Of a stretch of 64,000 bases of DNA, positions 15,201 to 23,767 are shown in pieces. How positions within the stretch are numbered: the first letter of the stretch is position 1; every line of letters begins with the position of its first letter. Under the pieces are notes generated by a model. That model did not search any database and had not been told where the DNA came from. It was given only the letters and a program-made list of their open reading frames with translations. Position numbers and translations under genes: made by a program. Source of the stretch: DASQHM01 sp035632095 (GTDB lineage: Bacteria > Pseudomonadota > Alphaproteobacteria > Ferrovibrionales > Ferrovibrionaceae); NCBI GenBank assembly GCA_035632095.1, contig DASQHM010000052.1, forward strand, positions 1 to 64,000, written 5' to 3'.

Positions 15201-18200
15201 TCACGTTTCCCGGAGCGATACCAGCGTCGCGTTGCCGCCGGCGGCCGTCGTATCGGTGCTAACGACGCGCTCGACGGCGAAGCGGTGCAAGTAGTAGGGA
15301 CCGCCTGCCTTCGGACCCGTGCCGGATAGTCCCTCGCCGCCGAAGGGCTGCGAGCCGACCACGGCGCCGATCATGCCGCGATTCACATAAGCGTTTCCCG
15401 CGCGCACGCGGCTCGCGATATGGCGTGCCCGCTCGTCGATGCGCGTATGGATGCCGAGCGTCAAACCGAAGCCGGTGCCGTTGACGGCGTCGATGACCTG
15501 GTCGAGACGGTCGGCTGCGAAGCGGATGACGTGCAGCACGGGTCCAAAGACCTCGCCCGCGAGGCGTTCGATCCCGTCGATCTCGAAGGCATGGGGCGCC
15601 ACGAACGTGCCGTTGATGCAATCGTGCGGCAAAGTCACGGCGCGAACGAGCCGTGCTTCGCGCTGCATCCGGGCGATATGCGTATCGAGATTCGATTTTG
15701 CGTCGTTGTCGATCACCGGGCCGAAGTCGGTCGATAGCAATGCGGGATCGCCGCCGCGCAGCTCGTCCATGGCGCCGGCAAGCATATCGAGCACGCGATC
15801 GGCCACGTCCGACTGCAAGAACAGGACGCGCAAAGCCGAACAGCGCTGGCCGGTGGAACCGAAGGCCGATTGAACGGCGTCCGCTACGACCTGCTCGGGC
15901 AGGGCCGAAGAATCAACGATCATGGCATTCTGGCCGCCAGTCTCCGCGATCAGCGGAACAATGGGCCCGCTGCGATCGGCCAATGAGCGCTGAATGGCCT
16001 TCGCCGTGTCGGTGCCGCCGGTGAAAGCGACGCCGGCGACGCGCTCGTCGCGGATGAGCGCCTGCCCGATGCTGGCGCCGTCACCCGGCAACAGGTGCAG
16101 CGCAGCCGCCGGGACGCCCGCCTCATGCAGCAACCGCACGGCGGCCGTTGCCATCAACGGCGTTTGCTCGGCCGGTTTGGCGATGACGGCGTTTCCGGCC
16201 GCCAAAGCCGCGGTGATCTGCCCGAGGAAGATTGCGAGCGGAAAATTCCACGGACTGATGCAGACAAAGACACCGCGGCCGCGCAAGGCGAGCTCGTTGC
16301 GTTCGCCGGTCGGACCGGGCAGGCGCATTGGCGCGGCGAAATCGGCGCGCGCGCGCTCTGCGTAGTAACGGCAGTAGTCGATCGCCTCGCGCACCTCGGC
16401 GACGGCATCCGGCAGGGTCTTGCCGGCTTCGCGCACGGCGAGATACATCAAATCGGACATTCGAGACTCGAGCAGATCTGATGCACGCTCCAGGATCGCG
16501 GCGCGCTCCGTCGCGGTCGTCGCATCCCACGCGCCGGCCGCCTTATGCGCGACGTTGAGGGCATGATCCAGGTCTTGCGATGATGCGTCGGCGGACTTGC
16601 CGATCACGCGGCGATTGTCGCTTGGGTCGCGAACCTCCCGCGTGTTTGCTTCGCCGAGCGCGCCGTCGACGATCGGACCGGCGCGCCAAGTCAGACCCGA
16701 CGCGCGCCTCATGTTTTCCGCAAGCCTCGCGAGTGCGACGGGATCGGCCAGATCGAGCCCGCGGGAATTGCGCCGCGCGGGCGCGAAGAGATCTTGCGGA
16801 AGCGGAATGCGCGGGTGCGGCTTCGGCTCCGTCGCCGCCAAGACCACGCCCGGGTCCGCCACGACCTCGCCGATCGGCAAGGACGCGTCGCTCAACCGGT
16901 TGACAAAGGAAGTGTTCGCGCCGTTCTCCAGCAGCCGGCGCACCAGATAGGCCAGCAGATCCTTGTGGGTGCCGACCGGCGCATAAATGCGGCATCCCAC
17001 ATCCGCACCGGTCGTGCCGAGAATGCGATCGTAAAGCGCTTCGCCCATGCCATGCAGGCGCTGGAACTCGTAATCGCGGCTCGTTCCGGCGAACTCCATG
17101 ATGCTGGCGGCCGTTTGCGCATTGTGCGTGGCGAATTGCGGATAGATCGCATCGGGGGCGGCAAGCATTCGCCGGGCGCAAGCGAGATACGAAACGTCCG
17201 TCGCCAATTTGCGTGTGAACACCGGATATCCCTCCAGGCCGCGCACCTCCGCCCACTTGATCTCGCTGTCCCAATAAGCGCCTTTGACGAGGCGGACCAT
17301 CAGACGGCGGCCGTGCGCGCGCGCTTCGGCGATTGCCCAGTCCAACACGTGCGGCGCGCGCTTCTGATAGGCCTGAACGGCGAAGCCAAGCCCGTGCCAA
17401 CCCGCCAATGCGGGATCGGCAATGAGCCGCGAAAGCAGATCGAGCGACAGCTCCAGCCGGTCAACTTCCTCGGCATCGATAGTGAGGCCGATGTCGGCAG
17501 CCTTGGCGAGTTCGGCGAGGCTCTGCAAACGGGGCAGCAGCCGCGTGTGGACCTTGGCGCGGCTTGCGACGTCGTATCGCGGATCGAGCGCCGAAAGCTT
17601 GACGGAGATTCCAGGTCCGGCGATCGGGCCGCGTGCGGCGGCCGCGCCAGCGATCGCGGAAATCGCACCGGCATAGGCGTCGAAATACCGCTCTGCGTCG
17701 GCGAGCGTCCGCGCCGCTTCGCCCAGCATGTCGTAGGAGTGCCGCAAGCCGCGGCTTTCCGCCTCGGCGGCGCGCTCCAGAGCCGAGCCGATATCCGTGC
17801 CCATCACGAACTGCCGGCCGAGCAGGCGCATGCCTTGCGCGATCGCCTGGCGTATGACCGGCTCGCCGCTCTTTGCGATCAGGCGATTGATGATGCCGCC
17901 GAGCGAACCGGCGGGCAGCTCTCCCGGCTCGAGCACGCGCCCCGTCAGCATCAAGGCCCAGGTCGACGCGTTGACGAATATGGATTCGGAGCGGCCGAGA
18001 TGGTTCTCCCAATCGGCGGAGACGATCTTGTCGCGGATCAGGCGATCGGCGGTCGCCGAGTCGGGTATGCGCAGAAGCGCTTCGGCGAGCGACATGAGCA
18101 CGACGCCTTCGGGGCTGGCGAGCGAATATTCGCGCAGGAAGGCGTCGAGCCCCCCGTACCCCTTCGATTCAGCGCGCACGGCCTCCACCAAAGAGGTGGC

Positions 18201-18347
18201 GGCGCTTTGAATGCGCACACGCGCTTCCGCCGTCACCGTCGCCTCGGCGAGCAAATGCGACACACAAGCGGTTTCGTCGGCGCGAATCGCTTTGCGCATT
18301 TCAGCGCGCTTCGGGTCAGCGAACTCAAGGGGATCGGCGACGACCAT
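15201..18347 (-). CDS. putA: Bifunctional proline dehydrogenase / L-glutamate-gamma-semialdehyde dehydrogenase
   Basis: PutA of about 1048 residues; it oxidises proline to glutamate at the membrane. Proline dehydrogenase half (to ~480): GISVKLSALDPRY, RLVKGAYWDSEIK and FATHNAQT are typical FAD-barrel motifs. Aldehyde dehydrogenase half: ISPWNFPLAIFLGQ, AKPAEQTPL, ETGGQN and the catalytic Cys in GSTGQRCSA. It lacks an N-terminal ribbon-helix-helix DNA-binding domain, so it should not be an autorepressor; the size fits the short minimalist (branch B) type. The frame opens at a TTG (18428), but ATG at 18347 gives a family-like start. A Shine-Dalgarno plus ATG in another frame lies upstream (see 18325-18393). 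It converges on egtD. Confidence 0.92.
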   Translation of the reverse strand: MVVADPLEFADPKRAEMRKAIRADETACVSHLLAEATVTAEARVRIQSAATSLVEAVRAESKGYGGLDAFLREYSLASPEGVVLMSLAEALLRIPDSATADRLIRDKIVSADWENHLGRSESIFVNASTWALMLTGRVLEPGELPAGSLGGIINRLIAKSGEPVIRQAIAQGMRLLGRQFVMGTDIGSALERAAEAESRGLRHSYDMLGEAARTLADAERYFDAYAGAISAIAGAAAARGPIAGPGISVKLSALDPRYDVASRAKVHTRLLPRLQSLAELAKAADIGLTIDAEEVDRLELSLDLLSRLIADPALAGWHGLGFAVQAYQKRAPHVLDWAIAEARAHGRRLMVRLVKGAYWDSEIKWAEVRGLEGYPVFTRKLATDVSYLACARRMLAAPDAIYPQFATHNAQTAASIMEFAGTSRDYEFQRLHGMGEALYDRILGTTGADVGCRIYAPVGTHKDLLAYLVRRLLENGANTSFVNRLSDASLPIGEVVADPGVVLAATEPKPHPRIPLPQDLFAPARRNSRGLDLADPVALARLAENMRRASGLTWRAGPIVDGALGEANTREVRDPSDNRRVIGKSADASSQDLDHALNVAHKAAGAWDATTATERAAILERASDLLESRMSDLMYLAVREAGKTLPDAVAEVREAIDYCRYYAERARADFAAPMRLPGPTGERNELALRGRGVFVCISPWNFPLAIFLGQITAALAAGNAVIAKPAEQTPLMATAAVRLLHEAGVPAAALHLLPGDGASIGQALIRDERVAGVAFTGGTDTAKAIQRSLADRSGPIVPLIAETGGQNAMIVDSSALPEQVVADAVQSAFGSTGQRCSALRVLFLQSDVADRVLDMLAGAMDELRGGDPALLSTDFGPVIDNDAKSNLDTHIARMQREARLVRAVTLPHDCINGTFVAPHAFEIDGIERLAGEVFGPVLHVIRFAADRLDQVIDAVNGTGFGLTLGIHTRIDERARHIASRVRAGNAYVNRGMIGAVVGSQPFGGEGLSGTGPKAGGPYYLHRFAVERVVSTDTTAAGGNATLVSLRET

Positions 18348-18393
18348 CGCATCGGGCGCGGTAGCCAAGGATGTCGGCGACTTCGGCAGGCAT
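18325..18393 (-). other. Possible 22-codon leader ORF overlapping the putA start
   Basis: On the minus strand GGAGG followed 4 bases later by ATG (18391-18393) starts a 22-codon frame beginning MPAEVADILGYR and ending in TGA inside putA (18325-18327). It is the best Shine-Dalgarno in the putA leader, while the putA ATG at 18347 has none. It may couple translation into putA. Alternatively it marks the true start with a frameshift in the sequence. Confidence 0.25.
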
Positions 18394-18506
18394 GTACCTC
18401 CGTACCTACGACCACAAGAATAACACAACGACGATACGACTTTGGCGCGCCAGGTTAACGACGATCAGGGCTATCTATGCAGCGTAGTGCGTACAGGACC
18501 AAGGCC

Positions 18507-19415
18507 ATGACAATGACCGCTTACCCGAATTCGATTGCCAAGCTTACCCATTCGCTGCGCCGCTATGCGCAGGCTTTTTCCGGTTCGCCCGACGCGGCGG
18601 CGAGGGCGGTGCAAAATTGCCTGGCCATGTCGAGCGACATCGGAACGGTGTCGCGCGGCCGGATATATCGCCGCTTGCAGGAGGCGCTTGCCGACCAAAC
18701 CGGCGAGCCGGTTCACGCTTCGGCGCTGACCAAGCTGCCGGAGGCCGAGCGCGCGGCGTTTCTGTTGAGCGTCCTCGAAGGCTTTTGCGACGCCGACATC
18801 GGCGACATCCTCGATGTCGCGGCGTTCGAAGTGCGCGGACTCATTCAGCGCGCGCAGAACCTGTTTCACGATGCCGAGCCTTTGCCGTCCCGCGTGCTGA
18901 TCGTCGCCGATCGCACCAGCGACACGCGCGTCATGGCGCGCACGGTTTGCCAACTTGGTCACAGGGTCTGCGGCATCGCTTCGGATCGGCTCACCGCCGA
19001 GCGCCTGGCGCGCAACGAGCGGCCGGACCTGGTGCTGGCGGAGCTCGGCCTCGGCAACGGCGAGAGCGCGCGCGTCATCGCGCTCGGATTGAAGCGCAGC
19101 ATGGGCGTGCCGTTCGTTCTGGTCGGACGGTTCCGCCCGGACCTGCTGTCGGACGATCTGCCGGCGTCCTTGGTGATCGACCGGCCGATGTTCGCCGAGG
19201 CGCTCTGGGGCGTGCTGCGCGCGGCGCTCGGCGAGGCGGGGACGGCTAATCCGTGCCGGCCGGCTCGACCCGGCGAATATCACCGTTGGCGCCGGTCATC
19301 CGATGCATCAGGGCAATGGCCTCGCGAGTCACCAGAAGGTCGAGGAACAAGGTCCGCTCTGCGGCAAGCCCATCCTGCAACGGCAGCTCCGCACTTCTTC
19401 GCACCAAATACTTGA
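18507..19415 (+). CDS. PhyR-like sigma-factor-like/receiver protein with a degenerate receiver
   Basis: PhyR proteins are anti-anti-sigma factors of the alphaproteobacterial general stress response: a sigma-like domain binds the anti-sigma factor NepR once the receiver is phosphorylated. The sigma-like part here is residues ~5-125 (LPEAERAAFLLSVLEGFCDADIGDIL resembles PhyR sigma4, quoted in part). The receiver follows (SRVLIVADRTSDTRV...). Compared with PhyR, the acidic pocket EDE reads ADR, the phospho-acceptor Asp (LADxQL) is Glu (LAELGL), the Thr is Gly and the Lys is Arg. Normal phosphorylation is thus unlikely; Glu could mimic it. After ALGEAGTA the frame continues for about 55 codons antisense into the enoyl-CoA hydratase gene, an implausible tail. 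A +1 shift would give TAA at 19247. The upstream ATG at 18477 is an alternative start. No nepR or ecfG is adjacent. Confidence 0.75.
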   Translation: MTMTAYPNSIAKLTHSLRRYAQAFSGSPDAAARAVQNCLAMSSDIGTVSRGRIYRRLQEALADQTGEPVHASALTKLPEAERAAFLLSVLEGFCDADIGDILDVAAFEVRGLIQRAQNLFHDAEPLPSRVLIVADRTSDTRVMARTVCQLGHRVCGIASDRLTAERLARNERPDLVLAELGLGNGESARVIALGLKRSMGVPFVLVGRFRPDLLSDDLPASLVIDRPMFAEALWGVLRAALGEAGTANPCRPARPGEYHRWRRSSDASGQWPRESPEGRGTRSALRQAHPATAAPHFFAPNT

Positions 19416-20064
19416 TGTGCGCCACCGCGCGCGGCGATTTGCCGGCGATTTCGCCGGCAATTTCCCGTCCGCGCGCGAGCGCATCCCCGTCGGTCACCTC
19501 ATGCACCATGCCGAGCGCAAGCGCCTCCGCGGGCTTGATCGTACGGCCGCGAAGCATCATCTCGAGCGCTCGCGCCGGCCCGACCAGGCGCGATAGCTTC
19601 TGCGTGCCGCCGGCGCCGGGCAGAAGCCCGATATTGATCTCCGGCAATCCGATGGAATAGTCGCCGGCCGCCGCGATCCGGATGTCGCATGCCAAGGCGA
19701 ATTCGAAGCCGCCGCCCATGCACATGCCGTTAATGGCGGCAATGGTGGCCTTGGGCATTTCCTCCATGCGGCGGCAGATTGCGCCGAAAGCGTGCTCCGG
19801 CACGGGGCGCGCCGGATCGAAGGTCATTGCGCGTTCGCCGATCCGTGCCGCTAGGCGCTCCAACTCGGGCACGGAATAGTGGCGAATGAAGACGCCCGGC
19901 GCCGCGCCCGTGAAGACGACCGCGCCGATGCCGTCATCGGTCTCCACCCGCCGCACGGCGGCATCGAGCTCTGCCACCGTGGCTTCGTTCATGCAGCCGC
20001 CGGGCAGGTTCGCGAAGCGGATGAGCGCCACCCGATCCTGCACCTCGATCCCAATCTGCACCAT
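19246..20064 (-). CDS. Enoyl-CoA hydratase/isomerase family protein
   Basis: 272-residue crotonase-fold protein. The oxyanion-hole and active-site region reads NGMCMGGGFEFALACDIRIA followed by GLPEINIGLLPGAGGTQKLSRLVG, including the Glu of PEI expected for hydration chemistry. The start at 20064 follows a clear GGAGGA; the longer open frame upstream is not needed. Its 3' end overlaps the tail of the convergent PhyR-like frame by about 170 bp. Specific substrate unknown; typical role is 2-enoyl-CoA hydration in beta-oxidation or a related CoA pathway. Confidence 0.87.
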   Translation of the reverse strand: MVQIGIEVQDRVALIRFANLPGGCMNEATVAELDAAVRRVETDDGIGAVVFTGAAPGVFIRHYSVPELERLAARIGERAMTFDPARPVPEHAFGAICRRMEEMPKATIAAINGMCMGGGFEFALACDIRIAAAGDYSIGLPEINIGLLPGAGGTQKLSRLVGPARALEMMLRGRTIKPAEALALGMVHEVTDGDALARGREIAGEIAGKSPRAVAHIKYLVRRSAELPLQDGLAAERTLFLDLLVTREAIALMHRMTGANGDIRRVEPAGTD

Positions 20065-20174
20065 GTCATCCTCCGCAGCCGGTTGCCGGACCACTATAAC
20101 AGCGGGGGCGGAATACGGCGGACCGGCGCAATCGGCACTTGACGGCGACCGGCGGCGCCCATTTGGTATTGGCG

Positions 20175-21599
20175 ATGGCAGACACCAGGACAACGTTCCC
20201 TTGGGGCCGGGTCGCCCAGGCAACTCTGGCCATGGCGGCGCCCGTCGCCGTGGTTCTCGCGGCCTTGGTGGTTCTCCGTCGTCTCGACGTGAATACGGCG
20301 CTGGTCGCCGGCGTCCTGATCGTCTTGCCGCTGGGGTTCATGGCGGCGCGGCATCTGGGCGACCTTTGGTCCGTGATCCGTTTTGCCGAGCGATTGCGCG
20401 CCGGCTCGTCCTCGGCCGCCCTAGACGCGCCGCCGCCGCGCGCCGCGGGGTCGCTGGTCGCCGCCGAGCTTGCCCAGGCGCTCGGCCGCTTTCACAAGAG
20501 CGTTGCGGTCGAGCAGCAGCGGCTTGACGCGGAAGCGGCCGCCTCCGGCGCGGTGTTCGACAGCCTGCCGGACCCGCTCCTGATCCTGGATGCGGACCGG
20601 CGAATCTTGCGCGCCAACGACGCGGCGGCGAACCTGTTCGGCGAGAGCCTGGCCGGGAGGGAGCTGATCCAGGTACTGCGCCATCCGGCGGTATTGGATG
20701 CGGTCCAGGCGGTGCTGGCCGGCGGCGCCGGTTCGCGGCAGGTCGAGTTCGTTCTCCCGGTGCCGGTCGTGAGAGAGCTCAGTGCGCGGGCCGTGGGGCT
20801 GGTCCGCGGCGGCGAGCGCCCCATGGCGATTCTCACATTCCAGGATTTGACGGCGATCAAGCGCGCCGAGCAGATGCGGGCGGATTTCGTCGCCAATGCG
20901 AGCCACGAACTGCGCACGCCGCTCGCGACGCTGATCGGCTTCATCGAGACGTTGCAGGGTCCGGCACGCGACGATTCCGAGGCCCGGCAGCGGTTTCTCG
21001 GCATCATGCGCGAGCAGGCCGAACGCATGGCGCGGCTGATCCGCGATCTCCTGTCGCTGTCGCAAATCGAGCTCAACGAGCACACACCGCCGCAGAACCG
21101 CGTGGATGTGCGCGAGGCAATCGGATCCGTGGTCGATATGCTGCAAATGCAGGCCGCCGCCAAGGGCATGCGCATCGACACCGAAGCCCCGGCCGCGCTG
21201 CCGCCCGTGGTCGGGGAGCGGGACGAGCTGATCCAGGTGTTTCAGAACCTGATCGACAACGCCATCAAATACGGCCGGCCCAATACGCCGGTCACGGTGA
21301 CCGTGCGGCTGCCGCGCGGCGATGCGAGCCGGCGGATCGGCGCGCCGGCGCTTGCGGTGTCCGTCTCGGATCGGGGCGAGGGCATCGCCCGGGAACACCT
21401 GCCGCGCCTGACGGAGCGGTTCTACCGGGTGGACAGCGCACGAAGCCGTGCCCTCGGCGGAACCGGCCTTGGACTCGCCATCGTGAAGCATGTCCTGAAC
21501 CGCCACCGCGGCTCGCTGACCATCGAGAGCGAGGAAGGGCAGGGGTCCACGTTCACAGTGTTCTTGCCGGCCGCCGACGGCGCCATTCCGGCGAATTAG
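20175..21599 (+). CDS. phoR: Phosphate regulon sensor histidine kinase PhoR
   Basis: 474-residue membrane histidine kinase. Two hydrophobic segments (about 14-35 and 41-57) anchor it. A PAS domain (about 121-230) precedes HisKA with the phosphorylated His244 in FVANASHELRTPLATL. HATPase motifs are NLIDNAIKYG (N box), SDRGEGIAREHLPRLTERFYRVD (G1/F box, quoted in part) and GGTGLGLAIVKH (G2). Identity as PhoR rests on this architecture and on phoU and phoB downstream. The ATG at 20175 is chosen over an upstream TTG. A Pho box separates it from phoU, so phoU-phoB may be induced independently. Confidence 0.9.
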   Translation: MADTRTTFPWGRVAQATLAMAAPVAVVLAALVVLRRLDVNTALVAGVLIVLPLGFMAARHLGDLWSVIRFAERLRAGSSSAALDAPPPRAAGSLVAAELAQALGRFHKSVAVEQQRLDAEAAASGAVFDSLPDPLLILDADRRILRANDAAANLFGESLAGRELIQVLRHPAVLDAVQAVLAGGAGSRQVEFVLPVPVVRELSARAVGLVRGGERPMAILTFQDLTAIKRAEQMRADFVANASHELRTPLATLIGFIETLQGPARDDSEARQRFLGIMREQAERMARLIRDLLSLSQIELNEHTPPQNRVDVREAIGSVVDMLQMQAAAKGMRIDTEAPAALPPVVGERDELIQVFQNLIDNAIKYGRPNTPVTVTVRLPRGDASRRIGAPALAVSVSDRGEGIAREHLPRLTERFYRVDSARSRALGGTGLGLAIVKHVLNRHRGSLTIESEEGQGSTFTVFLPAADGAIPAN

Positions 21600-21635
21600 C
21601 CCGTCTCGCCATTTATCTGACCTCGAAAACGTCCC

Positions 21636-21675
21636 TTGTAATCAATTCGTCATCGTAGTGACATCAAGCCGTCAA
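21636..21675 (+). promoter_or_regulatory. Pho box: four PhoB half-sites at exact 11-bp spacing
   Basis: TTGTAAT (21636-21642), TCGTCAT (21647-21653), GTGACAT (21658-21664) and CCGTCAA (21669-21675) each match the PhoB half-site CTGTCAT at 5 of 7 positions, and each starts exactly 11 bp after the previous one. The array ends 35 bp before the phoU ATG, a good position for PhoB activation. The low GC of this gap supports a promoter. Confidence 0.6.
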
Positions 21676-21710
21676 GGATGCGCGCCATCCTGCGCGCAGC
21701 GGAGAGCGGA

Positions 21711-22439
21711 ATGGCCACCGATCATATCGTTAAGTCCTACGACGAAGAGCTAAGCCGCCTCAGCGGCACAATCACGCAAATGGGCGGCCTGGCCGAAACC
21801 CAGCTTGCCATGGCGATTCAGGCCATGGTGCGCCGGGACAGCGAACTCGCCGCCAGCATCATCGAGCGGGATGCGCAGGTGGACCAGCTCGAGCGCGACG
21901 TGGACAATTTCGTGGTCCGCCTCTTGGCGCTGCGCCAGCCGATGGCGACCGACCTAAGGATGATCGTGACGGCCCTTCGGATTGCATCGGATCTGGAACG
22001 CATTGCCGACTATGCCGCCAACGTCGCGAAGCGCGCGATCGCCTTAAACCAGGTTCCGCCCGTGCGCCCCATGCACACGGTGCCCCGCATGGGCGCGGTG
22101 GTGCAGGAGATGATCAAGGACGTCATCGACGCCTACGTGGCGCGCGACGTGGCCAAGGCCATGGCGGTCTGGAACCGCGACGAGGAAGTCGACGAGATGT
22201 ACAACTCGCTCTTTCGCGAGTTGCTGACCTACATGATGGAGGATCCGCGCTCCATCACCACGTGCACCCATCTGCTGTTCATCGCCAAGAACATCGAGCG
22301 CATCGGCGACCACACCACCAATATCGCCGAATTGATCCACTACCAGGTCAACGGCAGCACGATCAAAGCCATCCGGCCGAAGGGCGACAAGACCAGCTTC
22401 GCCGTCGTGCAGCGGACCAAGAGCGAGGGCGCCAATTGA
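21711..22439 (+). CDS. phoU: Phosphate signalling protein PhoU
   Basis: 242-residue helical PhoU protein, which links the Pst transporter to PhoR and keeps the kinase inactive when phosphate is ample. Two repeats of the PhoU three-helix unit are visible with metal-site-like motifs: RDAQVDQLERDVDNFVVRLL and later NRDEEVDEMYNSLFRELL, then FIAKNIERIGDHTTNIAE. Start at 21711 has GGAGAGCGGA before it. The alternative ATG at 21678 lies only 2 bp after the Pho box and is less likely. No pstSCAB genes are nearby, so the transporter operon must be elsewhere. Confidence 0.93.
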   Translation: MATDHIVKSYDEELSRLSGTITQMGGLAETQLAMAIQAMVRRDSELAASIIERDAQVDQLERDVDNFVVRLLALRQPMATDLRMIVTALRIASDLERIADYAANVAKRAIALNQVPPVRPMHTVPRMGAVVQEMIKDVIDAYVARDVAKAMAVWNRDEEVDEMYNSLFRELLTYMMEDPRSITTCTHLLFIAKNIERIGDHTTNIAELIHYQVNGSTIKAIRPKGDKTSFAVVQRTKSEGAN

Positions 22440-23134
22440 TGCGGCCCAACATCCTCATCACCGAGGACGAAGCCGCACTCGTCGCAATGCTCCGCTACAA
22501 CCTCGAAAAAGAGGGCTACGCGGTCGATGAAGCGGCGGACGGACAAGAGGCGCTGATCAAGGTTGCCGAAAGCAAGCCCGATCTGATCCTGCTCGACTGG
22601 ATGCTGCCGCAGCTTTCCGGCCTCGAAGTGTGCCGGCAGATCCGGCGCAACCCCGAGACCCGCAGCATCCCGATAATCATGGTGACGGCGCGCGGCGAGG
22701 AGGCCGATCGCGTGCGCGGGCTGGATGTGGGCGCCGACGACTATATCGCCAAACCGTTCTCGCCCGGCGAATTGATGGCCCGCATTCGCGCGGTGCTGAG
22801 GCGCGTCCGTCCGGCGCTCGCCGAAGAAGTCTTGACCTGCGGCGACTTGACCATGGACCTTGCCTCCCATCGGGTCATGCGGCGCGATCGCGAAGTGCGC
22901 CTCGGACCGACGGAGTTCCGCCTGCTGCGGCATTTCCTCGAACATCCGGGCCGGGTTCTGTCGCGCGAGCATCTGCTCAACGCGGTATGGGGGCGCGACG
23001 TCTTTGTCGAAGAGCGGACCGTGGACGTCCATATCCGCCGCTTGCGCAAGGCCGTCAACGGCGACGGCGAGTCCGATCTGATCCGCACCGTGCGGTCGGC
23101 CGGCTACGCCTTGGAAGTGCCGCTCGCCGCCTGA
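22439..23134 (+). CDS. phoB: Phosphate regulon response regulator PhoB
   Basis: 231-residue OmpR/PhoB-type regulator. Receiver domain: acidic pair Glu9-Asp10, phospho-acceptor Asp53 (LLDWMLP), Thr83 and Lys105. The C-terminal winged helix has LGPTEFRLLRHFLEHPGRVL, then EERTVDVHIRRLRKAV and TVRSAGYAL. The ATG overlaps the phoU TGA (TGATG), so phoU and phoB are translationally coupled. It probably binds the half-site array upstream of phoU (autoregulation, inferred). Confidence 0.95.
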   Translation: MRPNILITEDEAALVAMLRYNLEKEGYAVDEAADGQEALIKVAESKPDLILLDWMLPQLSGLEVCRQIRRNPETRSIPIIMVTARGEEADRVRGLDVGADDYIAKPFSPGELMARIRAVLRRVRPALAEEVLTCGDLTMDLASHRVMRRDREVRLGPTEFRLLRHFLEHPGRVLSREHLLNAVWGRDVFVEERTVDVHIRRLRKAVNGDGESDLIRTVRSAGYALEVPLAA

Positions 23135-23152
23135 TGCGCGAAGGCGGCGCCG

Positions 23153-23767
23153 CTATTTGATCTGGGCGGTCCGGCTCTTGAGCTGATCCAGCAGCGCGCC
23201 GATCTGCCCGCTATTGTTCTGGATGACTGAAGCGAATTCCTCGCGCTGCGACTGCATCATGCTGACGCCCTCGACCGAAACGTCGATGATCCTGTAGCCG
23301 GTGTCGTTCTTGCGGACCCGCCAGACGACGCGCACGGGCTGCTCGTTCGGGCGACTGATCAGGCTCTTGACGTACGAATCGCCGTCGTCGCCGGTGCTGG
23401 TCCCATCGACGTTCAGCGTCTCGCCGGTGTACTGGCCGAACCGGGCTGCGTAGCTCTTGACGATGTAGTCCTCGAACAGGGTGCGGTAGTCCGACTTCTG
23501 GGCATCCGTGGCCTGGCGCCAAAAGCGGCCGAGGGAAAGGCGGCTGATGGTATCGAGGTCGAAGCCCTTTTCCAGGATCTGGCGGAACTGATCTTCGCGC
23601 TGCTGCTGCGGCAGGGCGGCATTGTTCAGCAAGGTGATGCCTTCCGCGCCAAGGCTGCGGATCAAGGCTTCGGCGCTGTCGCTGCTTTCGGCCCGTGCGG
23701 GCGCCCCGGCGAAGCCTGCCAGTGCCAGCGAGAGCGAAAGGGCCATGATCGATCGGCGACTAAACAT
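23153..23767 (-). CDS. MlaC/Ttg2D-like periplasmic phospholipid-binding protein
   Basis: 204 residues with a Sec-type signal peptide (SRRSIMALSLSLALAGFAGAPARA, quoted only here in part: cleavage after ARA). The mature part matches the toluene-tolerance Ttg2/MlaC fold: FRQILEKGFDLDTISRLSLG, YRTLFEDYIVKSYAARFGQY and VEGVSMMQSQREEFASVI (quoted piecewise). MlaC normally ferries lipids between outer-membrane MlaA and the MlaFEDB ABC transporter. None of those genes is adjacent, so this is an orphan copy or the genes are scattered. It converges on phoB with an 18-bp gap. Confidence 0.85.
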   Translation of the reverse strand: MFSRRSIMALSLSLALAGFAGAPARAESSDSAEALIRSLGAEGITLLNNAALPQQQREDQFRQILEKGFDLDTISRLSLGRFWRQATDAQKSDYRTLFEDYIVKSYAARFGQYTGETLNVDGTSTGDDGDSYVKSLISRPNEQPVRVVWRVRKNDTGYRIIDVSVEGVSMMQSQREEFASVIQNNSGQIGALLDQLKSRTAQIK

